A stretch of 29,255 nucleotides of DNA from Oxalobacteraceae bacterium (GTDB lineage Bacteria > Pseudomonadota > Gammaproteobacteria > Burkholderiales > Burkholderiaceae_D): assembly GCA_003537575.1 (NCBI GenBank), contig DPRS01000003.1, forward strand, positions 12,647-41,901. The letters run 5' to 3'. The notes under the pieces were generated by a model. That model made no database searches. It saw nothing but the letters and a program-made list of their open reading frames with translations, and was not told the DNA's origin. A program made the position numbers and the translations under genes. Shown piece after piece: positions 1 to 7,274 of this stretch; positions within the stretch are counted from its first letter, which is position 1; each line of letters starts with the position of its first letter.

Positions 1-167
1 GGCACCAGCTTGCGCAGCGTCGACATCTCGTCGACCTTGACGCCCTCGCCCTTTCCCTCGCCTGCCGCTTGTTGCGCCAGTGCAGGCGCCGCTGCTCCGA
101 ACAGGCACAGCAGCAGCGTGGCGGCGATGCGCTTGCGTTGTCGTTCAAACAGGATGAATTTCATCAT
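1..167 (-). CDS. N-terminal fragment of an exported protein (possible M48-type peptidase)
   Basis: Only the first 55 codons lie in the window; the gene continues beyond position 1. The start MMKFILFER is followed by a basic stretch, a hydrophobic core (IAATLLLCLFGAAAPA) and a likely signal peptidase I site ALA|QQ, so the product is exported. I chose the ATG at 167 because AGGAG at 175-179 sits 7-8 bases upstream; an in-frame ATG at 173 is too close to it. The gene begins just after the stop of ampG on the same strand, so it is probably the last gene of metX-metW-ampG. In related Burkholderiales an M48-family zinc metallopeptidase often follows ampG. The catalytic HExxH would lie outside the window, so that identity is a guess from context. 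Confidence 0.6.
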   Translation of the reverse strand, partial: MMKFILFERQRKRIAATLLLCLFGAAAPALAQQAAGEGKGEGVKVDEMSTLRKLV

Positions 168-179
168 GCCCATCACTCC

Positions 180-1547
180 TCAACTTGCGCCGGCTTCGCC
201 ATCCAGCCTGACCCGCGGCCGCAGCCAGAAATACAGGCCGATGGCCGGAACGATCGCCAGCGTGGTGATCCAGAAATACGGCGCATACCCTACTGCCTCG
301 ACGATGCGGCCGGAATAGAAACCCAGCACCTTGCCCGGCAGGGTGATCAGCGAACTGAACAGCGCATACTGGGTGGCAGTGTAACGCTGATTCACCAGCG
401 CCGACAGATAGGCCACCGCCGTCGTGCCCAGCACGCCCTGGGCCAGATTTTCGCCGGAAATCACCAGGGTCAGCATGCCGACGTCGCCATTGGCGCCGAT
501 CAGCCAGAGGTATAGCAGATTGGACAGCGCCCCCAGCACGATGCTCACCAAAAGCGCGCGCTCCACCCCCAGGCGCACCACCGCGATGCCGCCGAGGAAG
601 GCGCCGCCAATACCGACCCAGATGCCGTAGATCTTGGAGATGGTGGCGATCTGGGTTTTTGTAAACCCCTGGTCCAGGTAGAACGGCCCCATGATGCCGC
701 CCACCAGGGCCTGGTCGGAAATCTTGAACAGCAGGATGAACAGCAGGATCAGCAATCCCACCCGCCCGCCGAAACGGCGGAAGAAGTCGGCGAACGGCTC
801 GACCACGCCCTCGCGCAGGCCCTGCGCCCAAGTCTGCGCATGCACGCGCAGCACTGCCGGCTCGGGCGCCAGCAGGTTGGCAGCGATCGGAATCAGCATG
901 AACAACGCCATCGCCCTGTACACGTTGGGCCAGATGGTATGGTCGGCCAGCACCAGCGCCACCGCGCCGCTGACGATCAGGGCGATGCGGTAACCCAGCG
1001 AGTAAGTGGCCACTAGCGCCCCTTGCGCCTCGACCGGCGCGATCTCGATGCGGTAGGCATCCACCACGATATCCAGGGTGGCGCCGGCAAAAGCCACCAG
1101 CAGGGTCAGGCCGACGAACAGCCCGAGCTGCGACGGCGTGACCGTTGCCATCGCCGCCAATCCGACCATCACTCCCGCCTGCGCCAGCAGCATCCAGCTG
1201 CGGCGCTGGCCCAGCCGCCCCAGGAATGGCAGCCGCAGGCGGTCGACCAGCGGCGCCCACAGGAATTTGAAGGAATAGGCCATGCCCGCGCTGGCGATCA
1301 TGGTGATGTCCTTGAGCGTGATGCCGTTTTCCTTCAGCCAGTAGGCGAGCGTCCCGGCCACCAGCAGAAAAGGCAGGCCGGAAGCGAAGCCGAAAAAGAA
1401 CAGGGTCCAGGCCGACGGCTGCAGGAAAGCATCGAAGACCCGTGGCTTGCCGCCCCTGGCCTTGCCGACCGAGGCTCCTGCGGGACTGTTCGGACGATCG
1501 GGATGCCGGGCTTGAGGATGCTGGTCGCTGCCGGGAGTCTGGCTCAT
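180..1547 (-). CDS. ampG: AmpG-type muropeptide permease (MFS transporter)
   Basis: Predicted 455-residue inner-membrane protein of the major facilitator superfamily. AmpG imports GlcNAc-anhydroMurNAc peptides released during cell-wall turnover, feeding peptidoglycan recycling and, in many bacteria, beta-lactamase induction. The first 35 residues are hydrophilic. The family-typical stretch FFFGFASGLPFLLVAGTL (about 50-67) follows, then LWAPLVDR (about 96-103) after the second helix, and repeated hydrophobic helices to the C-terminus (ASGLPFLL and WAPLVDR are AmpG hallmarks). Length is slightly below the E. coli protein. Only 9 bases separate it from the metW stop and its own ribosome site is weak, so it is probably translated as part of the metX-metW operon. 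Confidence 0.9.
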   Translation of the reverse strand: MSQTPGSDQHPQARHPDRPNSPAGASVGKARGGKPRVFDAFLQPSAWTLFFFGFASGLPFLLVAGTLAYWLKENGITLKDITMIASAGMAYSFKFLWAPLVDRLRLPFLGRLGQRRSWMLLAQAGVMVGLAAMATVTPSQLGLFVGLTLLVAFAGATLDIVVDAYRIEIAPVEAQGALVATYSLGYRIALIVSGAVALVLADHTIWPNVYRAMALFMLIPIAANLLAPEPAVLRVHAQTWAQGLREGVVEPFADFFRRFGGRVGLLILLFILLFKISDQALVGGIMGPFYLDQGFTKTQIATISKIYGIWVGIGGAFLGGIAVVRLGVERALLVSIVLGALSNLLYLWLIGANGDVGMLTLVISGENLAQGVLGTTAVAYLSALVNQRYTATQYALFSSLITLPGKVLGFYSGRIVEAVGYAPYFWITTLAIVPAIGLYFWLRPRVRLDGEAGAS

Positions 1548-1556
1548 GGAAGAGTC

Positions 1557-2165
1557 TTAATCGGTTTTTTTACGGAGGCGGAATATCGCCAGGCTGCCGC
1601 GCCAGTTTGGCAAAACATTAATAGGTTTGCCATCATGCAACGCGATAAATTCCAGCACTTCGAGCCCGACCTGGTTGGCAAGTTCCGCAAAATCGCCGAT
1701 CGTGGAAAAGCGCAGGTTGGGCGTGTCATACCATTGATAGGGCAGCGATTTTGACACCGGCATGCGGCCGCGGACCAGCGACAGGCGGTGCGGCCAGTGG
1801 GCGAAATTCGGAAACGAGACAATCGCCTCGCGGCCGACGCGGGTAATTTCCTGCAGCACGCCTTCAACATCCTTCATCATCTGCAATGCCGACAGGCACA
1901 GCACCATGTCGAAGGCATTGTCTTCAAACATGGCAAGGCCCCCCTCCAGGTCTTGCTGGATCACCGAGACGCCGCGTTCGATGCACACCGGGATCTTGTC
2001 GTCGTCGATTTCGATGCCATATCCGTGGCAGCCCTTGTCGGAACGCAGGTGGTCAAGCATGACGCCGTCGCCGCAGCCCAGATCAAGCACGTGCGAGCCC
2101 GGCGCCACCCAGTGCGCGATAAAAGCCAGGTCCGGCCGCAGCCGGCGCAATTCTTCGAAATTCAT
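1557..2165 (-). CDS. metW: Methionine biosynthesis protein MetW (SAM-dependent methyltransferase fold)
   Basis: 202-residue class I methyltransferase-like protein. The SAM-binding motif VLDLGCGDG lies at about 26-34, and the acidic loop GYGIEIDDDKI follows. MetW is almost always encoded with MetX in proteobacteria and is needed for, or stimulates, homoserine acylation in methionine synthesis; its methyltransferase activity is unproven. The start at 2165 is set by a strong GGAGGAG 5 bases upstream and by the ATGA overlap with the metX stop, which indicates translational coupling. A longer frame exists upstream but only overlaps the metX end. Confidence 0.93.
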   Translation of the reverse strand: MNFEELRRLRPDLAFIAHWVAPGSHVLDLGCGDGVMLDHLRSDKGCHGYGIEIDDDKIPVCIERGVSVIQQDLEGGLAMFEDNAFDMVLCLSALQMMKDVEGVLQEITRVGREAIVSFPNFAHWPHRLSLVRGRMPVSKSLPYQWYDTPNLRFSTIGDFAELANQVGLEVLEFIALHDGKPINVLPNWRGSLAIFRLRKKTD

Positions 2166-3310
2166 GCCGCTCCTCCTCCCTGGACTTCTTGCCATATCCG
2201 CTCGTAGTACGTGCGCACGGTGCGCAGGTAGCGCGGATCTTCCAGCAGGAAGGCATCGTGCCCGTGCGGCGCATCGATTTCCGCGTATGACACCCGGCGC
2301 TTGTTGTTGACCAGCGCCTGCACCATCTCGCGGCTGCGCGCCGGCGAAAAGCGCCAGTCGGTGGTGAACGACACCAGCAGGAATTGTGCCTCGGTGGCGG
2401 CCAGGGTGCGCGTCAGGTCGCCGTCGAACTCGCGCGCCGGATCGAAGTAATCCAGCGCCTTGGTGATCAGCAGATAGGTATTGGCATCGAAGTATTCGGA
2501 AAACTTGTCGCCCTGGTAACGCAGATAGGATTCGATCTCGAAGTCGATGCCGAAGCCAAACTGGTATTTCCCCGAGCGCAGGTCGCGGCCAAATTTCTCG
2601 GCCATGTCGTCATCCGACAGGTAAGTGATGTGGCCGATCATGCGCGCCACCCGCAAGCCGCGCCTGGGCACCGCGCCGTGCGCATAGTAGTCGCCACCAT
2701 GGAAGTCGGGGTCGGTCAGGATCGCCTGGCGCGCCACGTCGTTGAAGGCGATATTCTGCGCCGACAGCTTGGGGGTCGAGGCAATCACCACGCAATGGCG
2801 GATGCGCTTGGGATAGCGCAGGCTCCAGGCGACCGCCTGCATGCCGCCCAGCGAACCGCCCATGACGGCGGCGAACTGCTCGATGCCGAGCGCATCGGCC
2901 AGGCGCGCCTGGGCGTCGACCCAGTCTTCCACCGTCACCACGGGGAAGCTGGCGCCGTACGGTTTGCCGGTGGCGGAGTTGACGTGCATCGGTCCGGTCG
3001 AACCGAAGCAGGAGCCGAGGTTGTTGACGCCGATGACGAAGAACTTGTCGGTGTCGAGCGGTTTGCCCGGACCGACCATGTTGTCCCACCAGCCGATGCT
3101 TTTCTCGCCCTTGTCGTTGAGGTAATAGCCGGCCACGTGATGCGAGGCGTTCAGCGCATGGCACACCAGCACCGCATTGGAGCGGTCGGCGTTGAGCTTG
3201 CCGTAGGTTTCATACACCAGGGTGTAGTCCGCCAGGGATGCGCCGCCCTGCAGCGGCAGCGGCTCGCTGAAATGCATGGACTGCGGCGAGACGATTCCGA
3301 TGGAAGTCAT
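2162..3310 (-). CDS. metX: Homoserine O-acyltransferase MetX (alpha/beta hydrolase)
   Basis: 382-residue enzyme that acylates the hydroxyl of L-homoserine, the first committed step of methionine synthesis. The catalytic triad is visible: Ser153 in the nucleophile elbow GGSLGGMQ, Asp318 in TTDWRFSP and His351 in APHGHDAF. The HALNASHH and NNLGSCFGSTGP stretches are typical of MetX. MetX proteins of proteobacteria may use acetyl-CoA or succinyl-CoA, and this cannot be decided by eye. I start at MTSIGIV (3310); the frame extends upstream but runs into a palindromic repeat element. The gene overlaps metW by 4 bases. Its promoter must lie within or beyond the repeat-rich 3311-3470 region. Confidence 0.93.
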   Translation of the reverse strand: MTSIGIVSPQSMHFSEPLPLQGGASLADYTLVYETYGKLNADRSNAVLVCHALNASHHVAGYYLNDKGEKSIGWWDNMVGPGKPLDTDKFFVIGVNNLGSCFGSTGPMHVNSATGKPYGASFPVVTVEDWVDAQARLADALGIEQFAAVMGGSLGGMQAVAWSLRYPKRIRHCVVIASTPKLSAQNIAFNDVARQAILTDPDFHGGDYYAHGAVPRRGLRVARMIGHITYLSDDDMAEKFGRDLRSGKYQFGFGIDFEIESYLRYQGDKFSEYFDANTYLLITKALDYFDPAREFDGDLTRTLAATEAQFLLVSFTTDWRFSPARSREMVQALVNNKRRVSYAEIDAPHGHDAFLLEDPRYLRTVRTYYERIWQEVQGGGAA

Positions 3311-3318
3311 AAATATCA

Positions 3319-3433
3319 GTTGAGGACAGAGTAACTCGGCGAGGGCGCGTAGGCACAAGCTTGCACGCTTGTGCCGCTACGCCAGCAAGCCGCATGCGGC
3401 TTGAAACCCTGGCTCGCTTCAAACTCTGTCCCG
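3319..3433. repeat. REP/MITE-like palindromic element with GGACAGAGT ends
   Basis: The left end (3320-3332) reads TTGAGGACAGAGT and the right end (3423-3432) reads ACTCTGTCCC, an inverted repeat of at least 9 bases. Inside is a strong imperfect hairpin: GCGTAGGCACAAG, an 8-base loop, then CTTGTGCCGCTACGC. A 16-base perfect palindrome AAGCCGCATGCGGCTT follows. The end motif is the same as in the tandem array at 7130-7270, so the two probably belong to one dispersed family. No transposase is encoded. Confidence 0.6.
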
Positions 3434-3462
3434 CAATTAGAAAAAATAAAAAAGCCCGAGGA

Positions 3463-3498
3463 AACAAAAAAGCCCGAAGGCGCCATGCGCGTCGGGCT
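3463..3498 (-). terminator. Rho-independent terminator of the gshAB-pts operon
   Basis: Read leftwards, the 7-base stem AGCCCGA/TCGGGCT (3492-3498 with 3471-3477) closes a loop in which GGCGCC/GCGC bases can also pair, and it is followed by a T-rich run (3463-3470). It lies about 150 bases past the ptsI stop, with no gene between. A second AGCCCGA half-site with its own A-run sits at 3452-3459, as if the 3' half of the terminator had been duplicated. Confidence 0.75.
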
Positions 3499-3649
3499 AA
3501 ATTCGAACTTGTAAGTTTGTACCAAGCACGCTTTAGCCGTATTTATCATGCGCCCGCAAGCTGATATCAAATCGGCGCCATCACGTAAGAATAACCAAGT
3601 CGGCTGCCGCCGTCAAACCGAACCTGCTGCGCGTCTCCGGCAACGCACA

Positions 3650-5398
3650 TCAGAGCGCGCCCAGCTGGGCGACGGCTTCCGTGATCGCCACCGGATCGGT
3701 GGTGCGCAGAATGCGGCGGGTTTGCGTGGCGAGAACGGTCAGGTCGCTGTTGAGGATTTCATTCTTCACCGGCAGCAGCTGGGTCGGGTGCATCGAGAAT
3801 TCGCGCAAGCCCATGCCGAGCAGGAGGCGCGTCAGCTTGATGTCGCCAGCCATCTCACCGCACACCGACACCGGAATGCCCTCGCGCACGCCAGCGGCGA
3901 TGATGGAAGACAGCAGGTACAGCACCGCCGGATGCAAGGGGTTGTACAGGTGCGCGACTTCGTGGTCGACGCGGTCGATCGCCAGGGTGTACTGGATCAG
4001 ATCGTTGGTGCCGATCGAGAGGAAATCCATGCGCTTGATGAACATCGGCAGCGCCAGCGCGGCGGCCGGAATCTCGATCATCGCGCCGATCTTGATGTCC
4101 GGATCGAATTTCTTGCCGGCGTCGCGCAACTGCTGCTTGGCTTGCTCGACCATGGCCAGCGTCTGCTCGATTTCAAAGGCATGCGCCAGCATCGGCACCA
4201 GGATCTTGACCGGGCCATGGGCCGAGGCGCGCAAAATGGCGCGCAGCTGCATCAGGAAAATCTGCGGTTCGGCCAGGCAATAGCGGATCGCGCGCAAGCC
4301 CAGGGCAGGATTGAGCGCGGTCTGCTCGGCAGCATCCAGCGGCTTGTCGGCGCCGATGTCGAGCGTGCGGATAGTCACCGGCCGCCCCTTCATCATCGCC
4401 ACCGCCTTGCGATACGATTCATACTGCTCATCCTCGCCCGGCAGCTTGGTGACGAAGTCGCCACGCCCCATGAACAGAAACTCGGAGCGGAACAGGCCGA
4501 TTCCCGATGCGCCGGCTTCCATGGCGGCGGCGCAATCGTCCGGCAATTCAATGTTGGCCAGCAGGGTGATCTCGGTGCCGTCCCTGGTGATGGCCGGGGT
4601 TTTTTTCAGTTTTGAGAGCTTCTTGCGGTCGCGCAGCAGCTTGGTCTGGCGTTCGCGGTACTGCTCCAGCACCACCTGCGGCGGATCGACGATCACCACG
4701 CCGGCGTCGCCATCGACGATCACCCAGTCATCCTGGGCGATCAGGGCCGAGGCATTGAACATACCTACTGCCGCCGGAATGTCGAGACTCCTGGCGACGA
4801 TGGCGGTGTGCGAATTCTGGCCGCCGACATCGGTGACGAAACCGGCGAAGGCGCCGTTCTTGAACTGCAGCATGTCTGCCGGCGAAATATCGTGCGCCAC
4901 CACGATCATCTTCGCCGCCGGTTCGTCGGCCGGAGGCTTGGGGAAATCGACCGCGGTGCCGGTCAGGACTTTCAGCACGCGCTCGCCGACTTGCTGAATG
5001 TCGGCCTTGCGTTCACGCAGGTAAGCGTCACCGATCTCGTCGAACTGCGCCGACAATTCGTCGATCTGGGTCACCAGCGCCCACTCGGCATTGTAGTGGC
5101 GGCTGCGGATGATGCTCAGCGGCTCTTCGGCGATCATCGGGTCCGACAGGATCAGCGCATGCACGTCCAGGAAGGCACCGAGTTCGGCGGGCGAATCCTT
5201 GGGCAGCTCGTTCCAGATCGTCTGCAGCTCCTTTTGCACCGTGGCCAGCGCATCTTGCAGGCGCCTGACTTCCGCTTCCACCTGCTCTTCGGCGATGAGG
5301 TAATGCTTGACATCGAGCGCAGCCGGCGCAAGTAGATGCGCGCGGCCGATCGCGATGCCGCGCGAAACCGGAATGCCGTGAAGGGTGAAGGATGCCAT
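3650..5398 (-). CDS. ptsI: PTS enzyme I (phosphoenolpyruvate-protein phosphotransferase)
   Basis: 582-residue cytoplasmic enzyme that takes phosphate from phosphoenolpyruvate and passes it to HPr. The phosphorylated histidine is His197 in GGQNSHTAIVARS; the PEP-binding signature DFLSIGTNDLIQYTLAIDR is at about 458-476, and the catalytic Cys513 is in SVCGEMAGD. Length matches the family (about 575). It lies 27 bases after ptsH and ends the operon, before the terminator near 3463-3498. No sugar-specific IIB/IIC genes are nearby, which points to a regulatory PTS acting through EIIA rather than sugar uptake. Confidence 0.96.
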   Translation of the reverse strand: MASFTLHGIPVSRGIAIGRAHLLAPAALDVKHYLIAEEQVEAEVRRLQDALATVQKELQTIWNELPKDSPAELGAFLDVHALILSDPMIAEEPLSIIRSRHYNAEWALVTQIDELSAQFDEIGDAYLRERKADIQQVGERVLKVLTGTAVDFPKPPADEPAAKMIVVAHDISPADMLQFKNGAFAGFVTDVGGQNSHTAIVARSLDIPAAVGMFNASALIAQDDWVIVDGDAGVVIVDPPQVVLEQYRERQTKLLRDRKKLSKLKKTPAITRDGTEITLLANIELPDDCAAAMEAGASGIGLFRSEFLFMGRGDFVTKLPGEDEQYESYRKAVAMMKGRPVTIRTLDIGADKPLDAAEQTALNPALGLRAIRYCLAEPQIFLMQLRAILRASAHGPVKILVPMLAHAFEIEQTLAMVEQAKQQLRDAGKKFDPDIKIGAMIEIPAAALALPMFIKRMDFLSIGTNDLIQYTLAIDRVDHEVAHLYNPLHPAVLYLLSSIIAAGVREGIPVSVCGEMAGDIKLTRLLLGMGLREFSMHPTQLLPVKNEILNSDLTVLATQTRRILRTTDPVAITEAVAQLGAL

Positions 5399-5425
5399 GC
5401 TCTATCTAATCAGTTGGAGACTGGA

Positions 5426-5695
5426 TTATTCATTTTCGCCAAACTTGTCGTTGATCAGCGCCACCAGGGCATCGAAACAGGCTTGCTCGTCGGGTCCGTC
5501 GGTTTCCAGGGCCACCGTCGCTCCCTTGCCTGCCGCCAGCATCATCACTCCCATGATGGACTTGGCATTGACGCGCCGGGCGTTGCGGGTCATCCAGACA
5601 TCGCACTTGTATTTCGCCGCCAGCTGGGTCAGCTTGGCCGAGGCACGGGCGTGCAGGCCAAGCTTGTTGATGATCTCGATTTCTTTTTGAATCAT
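5426..5695 (-). CDS. ptsH: Phosphocarrier protein HPr
   Basis: 89-residue HPr. His15 in NKLGLHARAS is the phosphate acceptor from enzyme I. Ser46 in AKSIMGVMML is in the form recognised by HPr kinase/phosphorylase, which many betaproteobacteria carry elsewhere. HPr passes phosphate to the EIIA encoded just upstream. The spacing to ptsI is 27 bases and to the EIIA gene 39 bases, so these are co-transcribed. Confidence 0.96.
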   Translation of the reverse strand: MIQKEIEIINKLGLHARASAKLTQLAAKYKCDVWMTRNARRVNAKSIMGVMMLAAGKGATVALETDGPDEQACFDALVALINDKFGENE

Positions 5696-5734
5696 GTCGT
5701 CATTTTTTAATTAAACAGCCCTTTGCCGCACTAT

Positions 5735-6142
5735 TCAGCTTGGCGCCAACCGTACCCGGTTATCCACCCGTACCGCGCCGCCCTGCCCCCCGGCCAATGC
5801 CATTTCGACCACCACATCCAGCGTATCGTTACGATAGGTAATCGCCCTCAGCAGCATCGGCAGGCTGATGCCTGCGATGACTTCGACCAAGCCGGGATGG
5901 CATAGCGGCAGTGTACAGTTCGAAGGTGTCCCGCCCATGACATCGGTAATCACCAGTACGCCGCTGCCGTCGTTGAGGCGTGCAATTGCCTCCGCGGCGA
6001 TGCCCCGGACTTCGGCCGTGTCCTGGTCCGCCTGCACGTCGATCGCTTCGAGCCGCTCCGGCCGGGCGCGAAACACGTGCGTAGCCGCTGCGATGAATGC
6101 CTCGCCCAGCGGCGCATGCGTCAAAAGAAGAATGCCTACCAT
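5735..6142 (-). CDS. Mannose-family PTS EIIA component
   Basis: 135-residue EIIA of the mannose (ManX N-terminal) fold. The phosphorylated His9 is seen in LLLTHAPLG, and the family stretch VLVITDVMGGTPSN (about 62-75) is intact. No IIB domain is fused and no IIC/IID genes are near, so the protein probably acts as a regulatory phosphoacceptor. I chose MVGILLL (6142) because homologues begin there. An in-frame ATG at 6175 overlaps the gshB stop as TGATG and would add 11 residues; it cannot be excluded because neither start has a strong ribosome site. Confidence 0.9.
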   Translation of the reverse strand: MVGILLLTHAPLGEAFIAAATHVFRARPERLEAIDVQADQDTAEVRGIAAEAIARLNDGSGVLVITDVMGGTPSNCTLPLCHPGLVEVIAGISLPMLLRAITYRNDTLDVVVEMALAGGQGGAVRVDNRVRLAPS

Positions 6143-6174
6143 CTTGTCCGTTTCCCGCCCGGCGCCGCGCTGCA

Positions 6175-7116
6175 TCAGTTGCGCTGCTTTTCCAGCGCAT
6201 CGATGAACATACCGCCCACCTTGAAACCCGTCTGCTGGCGGATTTCCTGAAAACAGGTCGGGCTGGTCACGTTCACTTCAGTCAGATAATCGCCGATCAC
6301 ATCCAATCCTACCAGCAACAAGCCTCGTTGGGAAAGCACCGGCGCCAGTGTCTGCGCAATCTCCAGGTCGCGCGCCGACAACGGTTGCGCCACCCCGGTG
6401 CCGCCGGCGGCCAGGTTGCCGCGCACTTCGCCGGCTTGCGGGATGCGCGCCAGGCAGTACGGCACCACTTCGCCGCCGATCAGCAGAATGCGCTTGTCGC
6501 CCTTGGCGATCTCGGGAATGTAGCGCTGCGCCATGATGGTGACGCTGCCATGATGGGTCAATGTTTCGAGAATGGCGCCCAGATTCAGGCCGTCATCGCG
6601 CACGCGAAACACGCCGGTGCCGCCCATGCCGTCGAGCGGCTTCAGGATGATGTCCTGATGCTCGGCATGGAAGGCGCGCAGGCGCGCCATGTCGGCGCTA
6701 ACCAGCGTAGGGGCGAGAAATTGCGGAAACTGCGCAATCGCCAGCTTTTCATTGTGATCGCGCACCGCGCCCGGGCGATTGACGATGCGAGCGCCCTGCT
6801 GTTCCGCCAGCTCGAGAAGATACGTGGCGTACACGTATTCCATGTCGAACGGCGGGTCCTTGCGCAGCACCACCACGTCGAAAGCGGAAAGCGGCTGCGC
6901 AACTTTCGCTTCGGCGCGATACCAGTTTCCGGCGGCGCCAGTGAGAATGATGCGAGAGGCACTGGCCTGCACCTGGCCCTGTTCGAGCGCCATGTCGGTC
7001 TGCTCGAAAGCATAGATTTCATGCCCGCGCGCGGCCGCCTCGATGATCATCGCATAGGTGGAATCCTTGTAGGTCTTGAAGGTCGACAAGTGGTCGGCGA
7101 GGAAGGCGATTTTCAT
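6175..7116 (-). CDS. gshB: Glutathione synthetase
   Basis: 313-residue ATP-grasp ligase that joins gamma-glutamylcysteine and glycine. Visible motifs are LRKDPPFDMEYVYATYLLE (about 84-103), the ATP-binding KPLDGMGGTGVF (159-170), GDKRILLIGGEVVPYCLARIP (about 207-227) and the metal-binding end LTEVNVTSPT (279-288). Length matches bacterial GshB. It lies downstream of gshA, but 158 bases of repeat DNA separate them. The ribosome site is poor (TAGAAAAT), possibly because the repeat array has replaced the original upstream sequence. Confidence 0.96.
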   Translation of the reverse strand: MKIAFLADHLSTFKTYKDSTYAMIIEAAARGHEIYAFEQTDMALEQGQVQASASRIILTGAAGNWYRAEAKVAQPLSAFDVVVLRKDPPFDMEYVYATYLLELAEQQGARIVNRPGAVRDHNEKLAIAQFPQFLAPTLVSADMARLRAFHAEHQDIILKPLDGMGGTGVFRVRDDGLNLGAILETLTHHGSVTIMAQRYIPEIAKGDKRILLIGGEVVPYCLARIPQAGEVRGNLAAGGTGVAQPLSARDLEIAQTLAPVLSQRGLLLVGLDVIGDYLTEVNVTSPTCFQEIRQQTGFKVGGMFIDALEKQRN

Positions 7117-7129
7117 ATTTTCTATAGTG

Positions 7130-7270
7130 TTGGGGACAGAGTACCGCTGCGCTTAACAACCCCTATTCAGTTATATATGGTTGGGGACAGAGTACCGCTG
7201 CGCTTAACAACTCCTATTCAGTTATATATGGTTGGGGACAGAGTACCGCTGCGCTTAACTCTGTCCCCAA
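7130..7270. repeat. Tandem 51-bp repeat array ending in a perfect hairpin, between gshA and gshB
   Basis: Copies begin at 7130, 7181 and 7232, exactly 51 bases apart. Each starts TTGGGGACAGAGTACCGCTG and the two full units end in TCAGTTATATATGG. The third copy is cut short and runs into ACTCTGTCCCCAA, so 7232-7270 forms a perfect 13-base inverted repeat with a 13-base loop. The first two units differ at a single base (C or T in the CCCCTA/CTCCTA segment). The end motif matches the element at 3319-3433. The array begins 13 bases before the gshB start and 4 bases after the gshA stop. Confidence 0.9.
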
Positions 7271-7274
7271 ATAT

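Larger units (their letters stand above)
3311..3649. other. Intergenic region between ptsI and metX
   Basis: 339 bases without a supportable gene. From the metX side it holds a palindromic element bounded by GGACAGAGT/ACTCTGTCC (3319-3433), an A-rich stretch, the pts operon terminator (about 3463-3498) and about 150 bases of ordinary-looking sequence next to the ptsI stop. Reading frames across it are short and cross the hairpins, so I treat them as chance. No convincing -35/-10 pair for metX was found. Confidence 0.6.

Noticed and set aside
6143..6175. Longer start of the EIIA gene (TGATG overlap with gshB)
   Set aside because: Adds 11 residues not typical of the family. Kept only as an alternative because the overlap could be used for coupling.
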